The notes under the pieces were generated by a model. That model had not been told where the DNA came from. It made no database searches and was given only the letters and a program-made list of their open reading frames with translations. Source: Bradyrhizobium hipponense (lineage in GTDB: Bacteria; Pseudomonadota; Alphaproteobacteria; Rhizobiales; Xanthobacteraceae). Taken from it: a DNA stretch of 63,385 nt. Positions 1 through 9,240 of the stretch are shown here, piece after piece. Position 1 is the stretch's first letter, and the number at the start of each line of letters is the position of its first letter. Location of the stretch: NCBI RefSeq assembly GCF_008123965.1, contig NZ_VSTH01000009.1, positions 1 to 63,385 on the forward strand. The letters are read 5' to 3'. The translations under genes were made by a program, and so were the position numbers.

Positions 1-7
1 TAGTACT

Positions 8-19
8 AACCCACCCTAC
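8..19. repeat. Partial REP sequence
   Basis: These 12 bases are the reverse complement of the conserved head GTAGGGTGGG seen in the REP copies at 34196, 57624 and 63295. The match is short and the window begins here, so it may be the end of a longer element outside the window or a chance match. Confidence 0.3.
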
Positions 20-23
20 AATG

Positions 24-956
24 CTACGACCCCCGCATCACCGCGTCGGCGAGCAACCCCGCAAACAACAACAGCCCGGCATCGCGGTTCGACTTGAACA
101 CGCGCAGGCACAGCGCAGGATCGTCGATCCTGAGCCGCCTGATCTGCCACGCCAGATGTGCGGCGAACGCCGCGAGCCCCAGCCAGGCCGGCCAGCGCGC
201 ATCGCCTGACGCCAGCGCGACGCCGATCAGCATCACCGCCAGCCCGTAGAACATGATCAGCGCTTGATGCGTGTGGGCGCCGAACAGGCGCGCGGTCGAC
301 TTGACGCCGATCAGCGCGTCGTCCTCGGTGTCCTGATGCGCATAGATGGTGTCGTAGCCGATCACCCAGGAAATCGCGCCGGCATAGAGCACGAGCGCGG
401 TCACATCGATGCGCGCGAAGACGACGGCAAATCCCATCAGGGCGCCCCATGAAAAGGCGAGACCAAGCACGATCTGCGGCCACCAGGTGACGCGCTTCAT
501 GAAGGGATAGATCGCGACGATCACCAGCGAGGCGATCCCGGTCAGGATCGCGAAGCGGTTAAATTGCAACAGCACGACGAGACCGATCAGGGCCTGCGCA
601 ACCAGGAAGGCCAGCGCTTGTTTCGCGCTCACCTGGCCCGACGGCAGAGGGCGCGAGCGCGTGCGCTCGACCTTGGCGTCGAGGTCGCGGTCGGTGATGT
701 CGTTCCAGGTGCAGCCGGCGCCGCGCATCACGAAGGCGCCGACGAAGAACAGGAGAATGGTGAGCGGCAGCCGGCTGAGATCATGCGCCATGCCGGAGGC
801 CAGCGCCGCCGACCACCAGCACGGCATCAGCAGGAGCCAGGAGCCGATCGGGCGATCGAAGCGGGCGAGCCGCAAGTAAGGTCGCGCCCATTGCGGCGCA
901 AGCGTATCGACCCAGTTGCCGGTGGCATCGGCAACGCGGGCGGATGCATCACTCAT
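24..956 (-). CDS. ubiA: 4-hydroxybenzoate polyprenyltransferase
   Basis: Integral membrane prenyltransferase of ubiquinone biosynthesis that joins the polyprenyl tail to 4-hydroxybenzoate. The 310-residue product has the two Asp-rich motifs of the family: NDITDRDLD in the first half and DTEDD later, each binding Mg-diphosphate. Many hydrophobic helices follow, such as LLLMPCWWSAAL and LTILLFFVGAFVM. The start chosen is the ATG that overlaps the upstream gene's stop by 4 bases (ATGA). The frame stays open further upstream, but that extension is Arg-rich shadow sequence inside the neighbouring gene. The overlap suggests translational coupling to the secreted protein gene upstream. Confidence 0.95.
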   Translation of the reverse strand: MSDASARVADATGNWVDTLAPQWARPYLRLARFDRPIGSWLLLMPCWWSAALASGMAHDLSRLPLTILLFFVGAFVMRGAGCTWNDITDRDLDAKVERTRSRPLPSGQVSAKQALAFLVAQALIGLVVLLQFNRFAILTGIASLVIVAIYPFMKRVTWWPQIVLGLAFSWGALMGFAVVFARIDVTALVLYAGAISWVIGYDTIYAHQDTEDDALIGVKSTARLFGAHTHQALIMFYGLAVMLIGVALASGDARWPAWLGLAAFAAHLAWQIRRLRIDDPALCLRVFKSNRDAGLLLFAGLLADAVMRGS

Positions 957-1612
957 CGGGTCAGGACGTTGCCATTGAGCGTGTCGAAGGTGCTGCCGCC
1001 CTTCTTGCCGGCATTGGCCTCGGGTGCCGAGCCGGAGCCCAGCACCTCGCTCAGCGACGGGCCGGCCGGACCGCGCGGCTGCTGCTGCATCTGCTGCGCA
1101 ACGTTGCAGACCTTCGTCTGCATGGCCTCGGTGTTCTTGTGGCCGTCCTTCATCTGCGCGCCGACCTGCGGCGGGATTCCGCATTTGGCGGCGTTTGAAT
1201 CGATGTACTTGATCAATTTGCCTTCAGCCTGGCTGAAGCTGCGGATCAGCTTGCAGGCCTCGTCGGGCGGGGCGTGGCGGTCGCTCGCGGCCTTGATCAT
1301 CTTGCCGCGCTTCTCGGCTTCCTCGCGCAGCGGCATGAAGGCCTTCATGCAGTCTTCGCCGGGCCCGCCTTGCGTCGGCGGGGCCGCGCTGAAAGCGCCG
1401 GCGCCTCCGACGGGCGCGGCGCCGTTGACGGGAAAGGACGATTGCGGCGCGCCGCCGACGGAGGCGACCGGCGCCGAGCCGTTCACGGGCGGAAAAGCCG
1501 AACTGGGTGCAGTCTGGCTGGGCAGCGGCGCCGGGAATCCCTGCGCATAGGCGCCCGTGGGCCCCATGGTGAGCATGGCGGCAGCGATCGGAACCATCAG
1601 ATGACGGATCAT
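953..1612 (-). CDS. Exported hypothetical protein with conserved Cys
   Basis: A 219-residue protein with a clear signal peptide: MIRHLMVPIAAAM, a hydrophobic core, then a cleavage-like AYAQG. A low-complexity Pro/Ala/Gly/Ser linker of about 70 residues follows, then a compact helical part with spaced cysteines (EDCMKAF, DEACKLI, AAKCGIPP, TKVCNVA), suggesting disulfides in the periplasm. The TTG one codon earlier is a less likely start than the ATG used. It lies immediately upstream of ubiA with a 4-base overlap and is probably co-transcribed with it. No function is recognised. The low-complexity linker and C-terminal tail are typical of exported rhizobial proteins. Confidence 0.75.
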   Translation of the reverse strand: MIRHLMVPIAAAMLTMGPTGAYAQGFPAPLPSQTAPSSAFPPVNGSAPVASVGGAPQSSFPVNGAAPVGGAGAFSAAPPTQGGPGEDCMKAFMPLREEAEKRGKMIKAASDRHAPPDEACKLIRSFSQAEGKLIKYIDSNAAKCGIPPQVGAQMKDGHKNTEAMQTKVCNVAQQMQQQPRGPAGPSLSEVLGSGSAPEANAGKKGGSTFDTLNGNVLTR

Positions 1613-1820
1613 CAAGGCAGTCTCTCCGGCAGGAGCTTACGGGTTCGGCATCTTCCCAATTGAAGCGCAACCAGCGTGTTCGCGTTTTTACGATTCCCGC
1701 CGGCCCTTAACAACCCGTCGAATGGGGCAAGAGCGCGGCGCGGGGATACACCAGTTTGGCAATATTTACCCCCGAAATAGCTGCTTTCGGTTAAGAACGG
1801 CAGCAAATCGGACCTGAACG

Positions 1821-2591
1821 ATGCCCTCTCACGATTTCCGCGCCCCCCGCCTGTTCGTCGATGCCCCCCTTGCCCAGGACGCCAGGGTCGCGCTCGACCG
1901 CGACCAGAGCAATTATCTCGGCAATGTGCTGAGACTTGGCGCCGGGGCCCCGATCCTGGCCTTCAACGGCCGTGACGGCGAGTGGCAGGCCGCGATCGAG
2001 GGCCGCAAGCGGCCGGACGGTCTCGTCATCCTCCAGCAGACCCGGCCTCAGGACCGGCTGCCCGACGTCGCCTACGTCTTTGCCCCGCTCAAGCACGCCA
2101 GGCTGGACTACATGGTGCAAAAGGCCGTCGAGATGGGCGCCGCCACCCTCCAACCCGTCCAGACCCGCTTTACCCAGACCTCCCGCGTCAACACCGAGCG
2201 CATGCGCGCCAATGTCACCGAGGCGGCCGAGCAATGCGGCATCCTGAGCCTCGCCGCCGTGGCCGAACCGGTACCGCTCGAGCGGTTCCTAAGTCAGCGC
2301 GCCGCCGACCGCCTGCTAATATTCTGCGACGAGGCGGCCGAGGCCGAAAGCCCCGTTCAGAGCCTGCAACAGGCGCGTGAGGCCGGACACGACCAAGGCA
2401 GAGTTGGCATCGACGTCCTGATCGGCCCCGAAGGCGGTTTTGCCGAGGAAGAGCGGGCGCTGCTGCTGCGGCAGCCCAAAATCCTGCGGCTGGCGCTGGG
2501 CCCGCGGATCCTGCGCGCCGATACGGCCGCGGTGGCGGCGCTGGCGCTGGTGCAGGCGGTGCTGGGCGATTGGGGCGGCTCGATCATCTGA
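1821..2591 (+). CDS. rsmE: 16S rRNA (uracil(1498)-N(3))-methyltransferase
   Basis: SPOUT-class RNA methyltransferase that methylates N3 of U1498 in 16S rRNA. The 256-residue protein has an N-terminal PUA-like part with RLFVDAPLAQ and LGNVLRLGAG, then the C-terminal knot with the SAM-loop motifs LIGPEGGFAEEE and LALGPRILRADTAAV, which are diagnostic for RsmE. The ATG start follows a short leader, and the upstream region is shared divergently with the 953-1612 gene. It is one of the most confident calls in the window. Confidence 0.95.
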   Translation: MPSHDFRAPRLFVDAPLAQDARVALDRDQSNYLGNVLRLGAGAPILAFNGRDGEWQAAIEGRKRPDGLVILQQTRPQDRLPDVAYVFAPLKHARLDYMVQKAVEMGAATLQPVQTRFTQTSRVNTERMRANVTEAAEQCGILSLAAVAEPVPLERFLSQRAADRLLIFCDEAAEAESPVQSLQQAREAGHDQGRVGIDVLIGPEGGFAEEERALLLRQPKILRLALGPRILRADTAAVAALALVQAVLGDWGGSII

Positions 2592-2725
2592 TTTCTGTGC
2601 GTTGGCCGCCCGTTAAGCGATTGATCCTTTGGAGGTCGAAACCGCTTTCCGGCCATGCTAAGGCCTCCGCCAACTCGCTTCCGTTCCTTGCCCTGCCCGG
2701 TTCCAGCCGGACGATGGACCCTGTC

Positions 2726-3880
2726 ATGACCGCGACTGCCACCTCAAATGCTGCCGGCTCCGCCGCCTGGGCGGATACGCTGCTGTTGTCGTTCGCGCAG
2801 GCCGGCTATGTCAGGGCCGAGCCCGCCATCCTGCAACCGGCCGAGCCGTTCCTCGACCTCTCCGGCGAGGACATCCGCAAGAGTCTGTACCTGACCACGG
2901 ATCTCTCCGGCGAGGAGCTCTGCCTGCGTCCGGACCTGACCATTCCGGTCGCGCGCGACTATCTTGCCTCGGGACGTGCTGGCCAGCCGGCCGGCTTCAG
3001 CTATCTCGGCCCGGTGTTCCGTTACCGCAGCGGCCGTGCCAGCGAATTCCTGCAGGCCGGGATCGAATCGTTCGGCCGTCAGGACCGCGCCGCGGCGGAT
3101 GCCGAGATGCTGGCGCTGGCGCTCGAGGCGACCACGGCCTTCGGCGTGCGCGACGTCGAGATCCGCACCGGCGACGTCGCGCTGTTCAACGCGCTGCTCG
3201 ATGCGCTCGACCTCTATCCGGTCTGGCGCCGCCGCCTGGTCAAGGATTTCAACCGCAAGATCAGCCTGGAGCAGGACCTGGAGCGGCTCGCGCAGGCGGC
3301 CACCGCCACCCGCAGCGAATATGAGGGCGTGCTGGCGGCACTCGCCGGCTCGGACCGCAAGGCCGCGCTCGCCTTCGTCACCGATTTGATGTCGATCGCC
3401 GGCACCACCAATGTCGGCGGCCGCACCACGGCCGAGATCGCCGACCGCTTCCTCGAGCAGTCGACGCTGAAGGGCGGCGCGCTGCCGCGTGAGGCGATCG
3501 CCGTGCTCAAGCGCTTCCTGGCGATATCGGGCAATCCGGACGATGCGATCGCCGGGCTGCGCGCGCTCACCGCCGACGCAAAGCTCAACCTTGCCGCCGC
3601 GATCGACCAGTTCGAGAGCCGGGTCGGCTTCATGGCGGCACGCGGCATCGACGTGAAGCAGACGCGCTTCTCGACCGCGTTCGGGCGCGGTCTCGACTAC
3701 TACACCGGCTTCGAATTCGAGGTGCATCACAGCGGCAACGGCGCCGAGCCGCTGGTCGCCGGCGGCCGCTATGACGGGCTGATGACCCAGCTCGGGTCGC
3801 CCGAGCCGATTCCCGCCGTCGGCTTCTCTGTCTGGGTCGACGCACTGACCCGGATCGGCCGCAAGGAGCTCAAATCATGA
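2726..3880 (+). CDS. hisZ: ATP phosphoribosyltransferase regulatory subunit
   Basis: Histidyl-tRNA-synthetase-like subunit that activates HisG, the first enzyme of histidine synthesis. The 384-residue protein shows class II synthetase-like segments: [25 protein letters not shown] (motif 2 region), [18 protein letters not shown], and [15 protein letters not shown] with GGRYDGL near the end. It lacks an anticodon-binding domain, as HisZ does. The start is MTATATSN; an ATG four codons upstream (2714) is also possible. The stop overlaps the hisG start by 4 bases, so the two are translationally coupled. Confidence 0.92.
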   Translation: MTATATSNAAGSAAWADTLLLSFAQAGYVRAEPAILQPAEPFLDLSGEDIRKSLYLTTDLSGEELCLRPDLTIPVARDYLASGRAGQPAGFSYLGPVFRYRSGRASEFLQAGIESFGRQDRAAADAEMLALALEATTAFGVRDVEIRTGDVALFNALLDALDLYPVWRRRLVKDFNRKISLEQDLERLAQAATATRSEYEGVLAALAGSDRKAALAFVTDLMSIAGTTNVGGRTTAEIADRFLEQSTLKGGALPREAIAVLKRFLAISGNPDDAIAGLRALTADAKLNLAAAIDQFESRVGFMAARGIDVKQTRFSTAFGRGLDYYTGFEFEVHHSGNGAEPLVAGGRYDGLMTQLGSPEPIPAVGFSVWVDALTRIGRKELKS

Positions 3881-4854
3881 GCGCGCCATTCGTCCTGGCC
3901 GTTCCCTCCAAGGGGCGCCTTCAGGAAAACACCGAGGCCTTCTTCGCCCGCGCAGGGCTCAAGCTGTCGAAGGCGGGCGGCGCACGCGACTATCGCGGCA
4001 CGATCGCGGGCCTCGACAATGTCGAGGTGGCCTACCTCTCGGCCGGCGAGATCGCCGCGCAATTGTCCCGCGGCATGGCGCATCTCGGGGTCACAGGGGA
4101 AGATCTGGTGCGCGAGACCATCCCGGACGCCGATCAGCACGTCGCGCTGATCGAGGGGCTGGGCTTCGGCTATGCCGACGTCGTCGTCGCCGTGCCGCAG
4201 GCGTGGATCGACGTCCGCACCATGGCCGACCTCGACGACGTCACCACTGGCTTTCGCGAGCAGCATCACATGCGGATGCGGGTCGCGACCAAGTTCATCA
4301 ACCTGACCCGCGCCTTCTTCTCAAGCCATCGCATCACCGACTACCGCATCGTCGAAAGCACCGGCGCCACCGAAGGTGCGCCGGCAGCCGGCGCCGCCGA
4401 GCTGATCGTCGACATCACCACGACGGGTGCGACGCTCGCTGCCAACGGGCTGAGAGTGCTCGACGACGGCGTGATCCTGCGCAGCCAGGCCAATCTGGTC
4501 GCCTCGAAGGAGGCCGACTGGTCACCGCAGGCACGGGAGACCGCACGCGTGATTCTCGATCACATCGCGGGGCGGGCGCGGGCCAACAAATACCGCGAGG
4601 TCCGCACCCGGTTCAGGCAGTGCGACGCTGCCCTGCTCGACCAGGCCCACAAGAACTTTGGGGTCGAGACCCCGTTCGGCGGACCGACCTCGTCAGGCAT
4701 GCTCACGCTGCACTGCCCACCGGGGCAGCTCTATGCGCTCGCGAGCTTTCTGCGCGAGCATGGTGCCGAGACGGTCTCGGTGGTCTCGCTCGACTACGTG
4801 TTCGACCGGGAGAACCCGCTGTTCGCCAGGCTGGACGCGTTCCTGCGGCGGTGA
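3877..4854 (+). CDS. hisG: ATP phosphoribosyltransferase catalytic subunit
   Basis: Condenses ATP and PRPP at the first step of histidine synthesis. The 325-residue protein begins [12 protein letters not shown], the usual HisG N-terminus, and holds LGVTGEDLV plus a PRPP-loop-like stretch, [20 protein letters not shown]. Past about residue 240 there is a further segment of about 80 residues, ending [22 protein letters not shown], absent from the short HisG forms that normally depend on HisZ. It starts inside the hisZ stop codon. Length and co-occurrence with hisZ fit bradyrhizobial HisG, but the role of the extra C-terminus is not evident. Confidence 0.94.
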   Translation: MSAPFVLAVPSKGRLQENTEAFFARAGLKLSKAGGARDYRGTIAGLDNVEVAYLSAGEIAAQLSRGMAHLGVTGEDLVRETIPDADQHVALIEGLGFGYADVVVAVPQAWIDVRTMADLDDVTTGFREQHHMRMRVATKFINLTRAFFSSHRITDYRIVESTGATEGAPAAGAAELIVDITTTGATLAANGLRVLDDGVILRSQANLVASKEADWSPQARETARVILDHIAGRARANKYREVRTRFRQCDAALLDQAHKNFGVETPFGGPTSSGMLTLHCPPGQLYALASFLREHGAETVSVVSLDYVFDRENPLFARLDAFLRR

Positions 4855-4940
4855 GCCTCAGGTCCGTTCAGCGTAGCGACAGCAAACGGCAGCTACCATA
4901 TGCTGTTGAGAGAATTTGAACGCATCTGGAACCTTGATTG

Positions 4941-5987
4941 ATGACGCTGGGCTCTGACGTTTCCGGCCTGACGACCACTGCCACCGGCGCCGCGGCGAAG
5001 GGACTGTCGATCGTCGTCCCCGTCTACAACGAGGCGGCGGGACTGGCGTCGCTGCACCAGCGCATCTGCGATCTCGCCAAGACCCTGCTGCAGCGCTACC
5101 GGCTGGCCTGCGAGGTCGTCTATGTCGACGACGGCAGCGCGGACGCGACGCTGTCGATCGCACGCAGCCTGCCGGCCGATGCGATCGACGTCCAGGTGGT
5201 CTCGCTGTCGCGCAATTTCGGCAAGGAAGCCGCTCTGATGGCGGGCCTCGATCATGCGCGGCGCGGCGCCGTGATGTTCATGGACGGCGACGGCCAGCAT
5301 CCGCCGGCGCTGGTCGAGCAGCTGGTGCGGCACTGGATCGAGGATGGCTACGACGTCGTCTATACCGCCAAGGCGCATCGCGACAACGAGACGTTCCTGC
5401 GCCGGCTCGCCGTGCACGGCTTCTATTCCCTGATCAATTGGGGCGCCCGCCAGAAGATCCCCGAGGACGCCGGCGACTTCCGCCTGCTCTCGCCGCGCGC
5501 GGTCGCAGCTCTCAGGCAATTGCCCGAACGCAACCGCTTCTTCAAGGGACTGGCAAGCTGGATTGGCTTCCGCCAGATCCGCGTCGACTACGAGCCGGCG
5601 CCGCGCGTCCATGGCGTGACCACCTTCAGCGCCACGCGCCTGCTCGGTCTTTCGATCGAAGGCTTGACGTCGTTTTCAGTGGCGCCGCTGCGCTTTGCCA
5701 GCCTGCTCGGCGTGATCCTGGCAGGCGGCGCCTTCCTGTTCGGCCTGTCGATCCTCTGGGAGGTCTGGACCACTGGCAAGCAGGTGCCCGGCTATCCCTC
5801 ACTCGTGATCGGCCTGATGACGATCGGCGGCGTGCAACTCATCATGATCGGCATCGTCGGCGAATATATCGGCAAGATCCTCTCCGAGCTGAAGGCGCGC
5901 CCGATCTACTTCGTCGCCGAGCACAGCGAGAAGCGCTTTGAGGCTCACAAGGCCGAGGAAACTTCGAACAGGACGGCGGCGGAATGA
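4941..5987 (+). CDS. GT2 polyprenyl-phosphate glycosyltransferase
   Basis: Membrane-anchored family 2 glycosyltransferase expected to transfer a sugar from a nucleotide donor to undecaprenyl phosphate on the cytoplasmic face. The 348-residue protein has the GT-A start SIVVPVYNEAAGL, the acidic motifs VYVDDGSADAT and MFMDGDGQHPP, and DAGDFRLLSPRAV. Two C-terminal transmembrane helices follow (residues about 240-265 and 275-300), ending GIVGEYIGKILSELKARP, as in the GtrB/ArnC/DPM group. ATG at 4941 is preferred over the TTG codon just before it. The stop overlaps the ChbG-type deacetylase start by 4 bases, making a tight two-gene unit. Confidence 0.88.
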   Translation: MTLGSDVSGLTTTATGAAAKGLSIVVPVYNEAAGLASLHQRICDLAKTLLQRYRLACEVVYVDDGSADATLSIARSLPADAIDVQVVSLSRNFGKEAALMAGLDHARRGAVMFMDGDGQHPPALVEQLVRHWIEDGYDVVYTAKAHRDNETFLRRLAVHGFYSLINWGARQKIPEDAGDFRLLSPRAVAALRQLPERNRFFKGLASWIGFRQIRVDYEPAPRVHGVTTFSATRLLGLSIEGLTSFSVAPLRFASLLGVILAGGAFLFGLSILWEVWTTGKQVPGYPSLVIGLMTIGGVQLIMIGIVGEYIGKILSELKARPIYFVAEHSEKRFEAHKAEETSNRTAAE

Positions 5988-6829
5988 GCGCCGCCGCGAC
6001 GCCGCGGCGGATCTGGCTCTGCGCCGACGATTACGGCATCAGCCCGGGCGTCAACCGCGCCATCCGCGACCTGATCGAACGCAGCCGCCTCAACGCCACC
6101 TCGGTGATGATGGTTGGCCCCGCGATCGATCGCGGCGAGATCGACGCACTGCAGGCGGCGGCGAAGACGGACTCGCGTTGCGCGATCGGATTGCACGTGA
6201 CGCTGTCGGCGCCGTTCCGGCCGCTGACCATGCATTTCCGCCCGCTCGACGGCGACATGTTCCTGGCCTTTCCGAAGCTCTTGCGCGCCGGCATTGCCCG
6301 GCGGCTCGACCGCGAGTTCTTCCGCAATGAGGTGAAGGCGCAGCTTTCGGCCTTCGCGGACGCTTTCGGGCGCGCCCCCGACTTCGTCGACGGCCACCAG
6401 CATGTGCAGCTCTTTCCGCAGGTGCGCGACGGCTTCGTCGATGCCGTCAGCGAAGTCGCGCCAAAAGCCTGGGTGCGCCAGGGCGGCCGCGACCTGCCGC
6501 TGATGCAGCGGCTGGCCTCGCCGAAGGCACTGGTGCTCGATCTCCTGAGCGCGCAATTCCGCCGCCGCGCCGGCAGCGCCGGCCTCAGCTTCAATCCCGG
6601 CTTTGCAGGAGCCTATGACTTCACGCGAGCGGTCGAGTTCGGCGAGCTGATGCGGCAATTCCTGGAGGGCCTGCCGGATGGCGGGCTCATCATGTGCCAC
6701 CCTGGCTTCGTCGACGACGTCCTCACCGGCCTTGATCCGATGACGGACGTCCGCGAGCGCGAGCATGCCTATCTCGCTGGCGAAACCTTCACGCAGCTGC
6801 TCGCGGCGCAAAACGTGACACTGGGGTGA
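5984..6829 (+). CDS. ChbG/YdjC-type carbohydrate deacetylase
   Basis: YdjC/ChbG/HpnK-family metal-dependent deacetylase of 281 residues. The family metal site is visible: ADDYGISPGVNRAI near the N-terminus (Asp-Asp), GLHVTLS (His), and DGHQHVQLFP (His/His). A later PGF, then CHPGFVDD, completes the fold. No signal peptide is present, so it acts in the cytoplasm. Overlap with the upstream polyprenyl-phosphate GT suggests the substrate may be an N-acetylated sugar on a lipid carrier, by analogy with Francisella FlmF2/NaxD and Bordetella LgmA/LgmC. That is inference; a free oligosaccharide substrate is the alternative. Confidence 0.85.
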   Translation: MSAAATPRRIWLCADDYGISPGVNRAIRDLIERSRLNATSVMMVGPAIDRGEIDALQAAAKTDSRCAIGLHVTLSAPFRPLTMHFRPLDGDMFLAFPKLLRAGIARRLDREFFRNEVKAQLSAFADAFGRAPDFVDGHQHVQLFPQVRDGFVDAVSEVAPKAWVRQGGRDLPLMQRLASPKALVLDLLSAQFRRRAGSAGLSFNPGFAGAYDFTRAVEFGELMRQFLEGLPDGGLIMCHPGFVDDVLTGLDPMTDVREREHAYLAGETFTQLLAAQNVTLG

Positions 6830-6956
6830 AACCGGCGAAAGCGGGGCCCGCGAGGCAGCTTGTCGCATACCGAAATTTAATCCGCGCGCCACTGTTGGGG
6901 CCACAATGGAACCCTACATCCTCGTCGCGCTTGGTTTCGCGCGAAGGAGACAGATC

Positions 6957-7772
6957 ATGACGCCGCAGGAACGCCAGCTCGTTGACGAGCTTTTCGACAG
7001 GCTTTCGAAACTGGAAAATGCACCGCGCGACCCTGACGCGATCGCTGCGATCTCAGACGGGCTGCGCAAGGCACCCGGCGCGATCTATGCGCTGGTGCAG
7101 ACCGTACTGTTGCAGGACGAGGCGCTGAAGCGCGCGCATGCCCGCATCCAGGAGCTGGAGGGCGCGCAGGCGCCCGAGCAGGCTCAGTCCGGCGGCTTCC
7201 TGGATACCATGCGCGAAAGCCTATTCGGCTCGGGCCCCTCGCGCGGCTCGGTTCCCAACGTGCCACCGCGCGACGCGCGGCCGGTCTGGAACAGCGGCGG
7301 CGCGATGCAGCAGACCCAGCCGGGTTACGGCCAGCCGCCTTATGGGCAGGCTCCCGGCCAGGGCCAAGGTTACGGCGCTCCGCCGATGGGCGGAGGCGGC
7401 GGCTCCTTCCTCGGCACGGCAGCGGCAGCCGCAGCCGGCGTCGTCGGCGGCTCGCTGCTGCTCTCGAGCATCCGCGGCATGATGGGCGGATCGCACCAGC
7501 AAGCCTTCGGCGACACCAACGCCTTGGGTGATCGCGGCGGCAGTCCGTGGGGTGGTAGCGACCAGTCCGGCGGCTCGCTCGCCCGCGACGCCGGCCTCAA
7601 CGATATCGGCTCCGGCGGTGATCGCAGCAACGATTCCCGCCAGGGCTTCGCTGATCAGGCATCGAATGACGATCGCAATTACAACGATCAGAACGATAAC
7701 GACGACAACGTGGACATGGCCGACGACAGCGATTTCGGCGGCGGCGACGACGGCGGCAGCGATTACGCCTGA
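6957..7772 (+). CDS. DUF2076 family protein
   Basis: A 271-residue protein whose first 90 residues (MTPQERQLVDELFDRLSKLE through VQTVLLQDEALKRAHARIQELE) match the DUF2076 N-terminal helical region. A Gly/Pro/Gln-rich middle follows, with one hydrophobic Ala/Gly segment, GTAAAAAAGVVGGSLLLSSI (about residues 157-176), and then an Asp/Asn/Gly-rich acidic tail. The start was set by a perfect AAGGAG at 6944-6949, seven bases before the ATG; a longer frame begins upstream but lacks this signal. The gene is followed by a good terminator. Its function is unknown. Confidence 0.85.
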   Translation: MTPQERQLVDELFDRLSKLENAPRDPDAIAAISDGLRKAPGAIYALVQTVLLQDEALKRAHARIQELEGAQAPEQAQSGGFLDTMRESLFGSGPSRGSVPNVPPRDARPVWNSGGAMQQTQPGYGQPPYGQAPGQGQGYGAPPMGGGGGSFLGTAAAAAAGVVGGSLLLSSIRGMMGGSHQQAFGDTNALGDRGGSPWGGSDQSGGSLARDAGLNDIGSGGDRSNDSRQGFADQASNDDRNYNDQNDNDDNVDMADDSDFGGGDDGGSDYA

Positions 7773-7794
7773 TCGCTGCTCCTTGCACCGAGTA

Positions 7795-7820
7795 ACGGCC
7801 GCCGTTGAGGCGGCCGTTTT
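7795..7820 (+). terminator. Rho-independent terminator
   Basis: Perfect 9-bp stem (ACGGCCGCC / GGCGGCCGT) with a 5-base loop, followed by TTTT, 22 bases after the DUF2076 stop. Confidence 0.85.
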
Positions 7821-8101
7821 CATTTCACAGCATTAGCTCAAACGCCTTCACTGCCGCTGCGCATCACGCAGAGAGTGATTTCGAATATAATATGACTAAT
7901 GCGTGTTACTGAATTGCACTGCGCTGAACATCGCGAGACGCGTCTGAGTTCACCATGAAAGACGAAATCACCCTCTGACGCGCGCGAGGCCGTAGACTCC
8001 CGGATTTCCAAATTCAGACAGGGGTGTTCATCTGAAAGAACACGTTGCTCATCCCACACACCGATGTGGTTGCCTCTCTTGGTATAGTCGGGGTCTTAAA
8101 A
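7821..8101. other. Intergenic region, no clear gene
   Basis: This AT-richer stretch lies between the DUF2076 terminator and a doubtful small ORF. It has TATAAT-like runs, for example around 7885, but no clearly spaced promoter pair, and no reading frame here looks coding. Confidence 0.4.
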
Positions 8102-8332
8102 ATGAATCCACTTCAGCAGCGCATTGCAACCTTGACCGACATGACATCAAATCTCATCAGCGAGCTATACGAGTTGGAGGGACTGCACGAGCGCGTCAGG
8201 GCGGCAGAGCAATCGGCGCCGCGATTGAACCGTTCCCATCGCGCACTGCGTTCGCGTTCATCAAGTGGTCATCGCTGCTCCGTCGCTCCCCGTCTCGGCC
8301 GGCGCGGCGCTGTGAGCCAGCGTAGATCATAG
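8102..8332 (+). CDS. Small hypothetical protein
   Basis: Possible 76-residue protein starting MNPLQQRIATLTDMTSNLISELYELEGLHERVRAAEQ, which looks like a real amphipathic or coiled-coil segment. The last 35 residues are Arg/Ser-rich and resemble non-coding translation, so the gene may be frameshifted or end-eroded after about residue 40. There is no strong Shine-Dalgarno sequence (only GGGG upstream). No homologous family is recognised. An in-frame start lies further upstream at 8045, but its extra residues look non-coding. Confidence 0.35.
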   Translation: MNPLQQRIATLTDMTSNLISELYELEGLHERVRAAEQSAPRLNRSHRALRSRSSSGHRCSVAPRLGRRGAVSQRRS

Positions 8333-8439
8333 TTGGCCGGAGTACGCTGCAAACCGGCGGCACGCGACGAGTTCGATGCCACGCATCGCGAGCCGCTGGG
8401 GCGCGCAGAGTCGACGGCTCGCATCGGGCGCTTGACACC

Positions 8440-9240
8440 TCACATCACCACCACCTTGGTGCCGACACTGACGCGGCCGTAGAGGTCGATGACGTCCTCG
8501 TTGCGCATGCGGATGCAGCCCGAGGAGACGTTGGTGCCGATGGTCCAGGGTTCGTTGGAGCCGTGGATGCGATAGAGCGTCGAGCCCAGATACATCGCGC
8601 GCGCACCGAGCGGATTTTCCGGGCCACCCTCCATGTGCCGCGGCAGGTCGGGACGCCGCGCGATCATTTCCGCGGGCGGCGTCCAATCCGGCCATTCGCG
8701 CTTGGCCGTGATCGATTTCACGCCCGACCAGGTGAAGCCGGGACGACCGACGCCGATGCCGTAGCGCATCGCCTTGCCGTTGCCTTCGACGAGATAGAGG
8801 AACTTGTTCGGCGTATCGACCACCAAGGTTCCGGCGCTTTCCCTGCCGCTATAGTCGACAAGCTGTTTCTCGAATTTCGGATCGAGCTGGCGCTGCCGCG
8901 GGTCGATCGCCTCCTGCTGCAGGCCTGCGCCCTGCATCTGCGGCTCGCTCATCGGCGGCAGGCGGCGCGGATCGTTATAGGCCGGCTGCTGCTGATACAT
9001 CGGCTGCTGCGGAGCGTAAGCCGGACCGCGGCCGGGCCCGTCCCCGAACAGGAATTCGATGAAGCCGCCGCCCATGTTCGAATTGGATGCGACGCGCACC
9101 GGCGCCGGCGGCACCTGCGGCTGATAGAGCACCGCGGGCGGATCGTTCGGCACGGTGTTGTCGAAGGCGCTCGCGCGATCGGCGCCGGCAATGAAGGTGC
9201 AAGCGCTGCCGAGCAGCGCGACAGACATTTTCTTGAACAT
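8440..9240 (-). CDS. L,D-transpeptidase (YkuD domain)
   Basis: Exported peptidoglycan cross-linking enzyme or lipoprotein-anchoring transpeptidase. The 266-residue protein begins with a signal peptide (MFKKMSVALLGSACTFIAGADRASA), then a Gln/Pro-rich linker. The YkuD catalytic domain follows, with GTLVVDTPNKFLYLV, the conserved HGSNEP and the active-site motif SSGCIRMRNEDV (catalytic Cys in SxGC) close to the C-terminus. The start is the ATG that opens a normal signal peptide; the frame extends 44 codons further upstream without signal-like features. It stands alone and is divergent from the CheZ-type gene. Confidence 0.92.
   Translation of the reverse strand: MFKKMSVALLGSACTFIAGADRASAFDNTVPNDPPAVLYQPQVPPAPVRVASNSNMGGGFIEFLFGDGPGRGPAYAPQQPMYQQQPAYNDPRRLPPMSEPQMQGAGLQQEAIDPRQRQLDPKFEKQLVDYSGRESAGTLVVDTPNKFLYLVEGNGKAMRYGIGVGRPGFTWSGVKSITAKREWPDWTPPAEMIARRPDLPRHMEGGPENPLGARAMYLGSTLYRIHGSNEPWTIGTNVSSGCIRMRNEDVIDLYGRVSVGTKVVVM

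Noticed and set aside
2744..3730. 328-codon minus-strand frame over hisZ
   Set aside because: Antisense shadow of hisZ; it starts and ends without ribosome site or family match.
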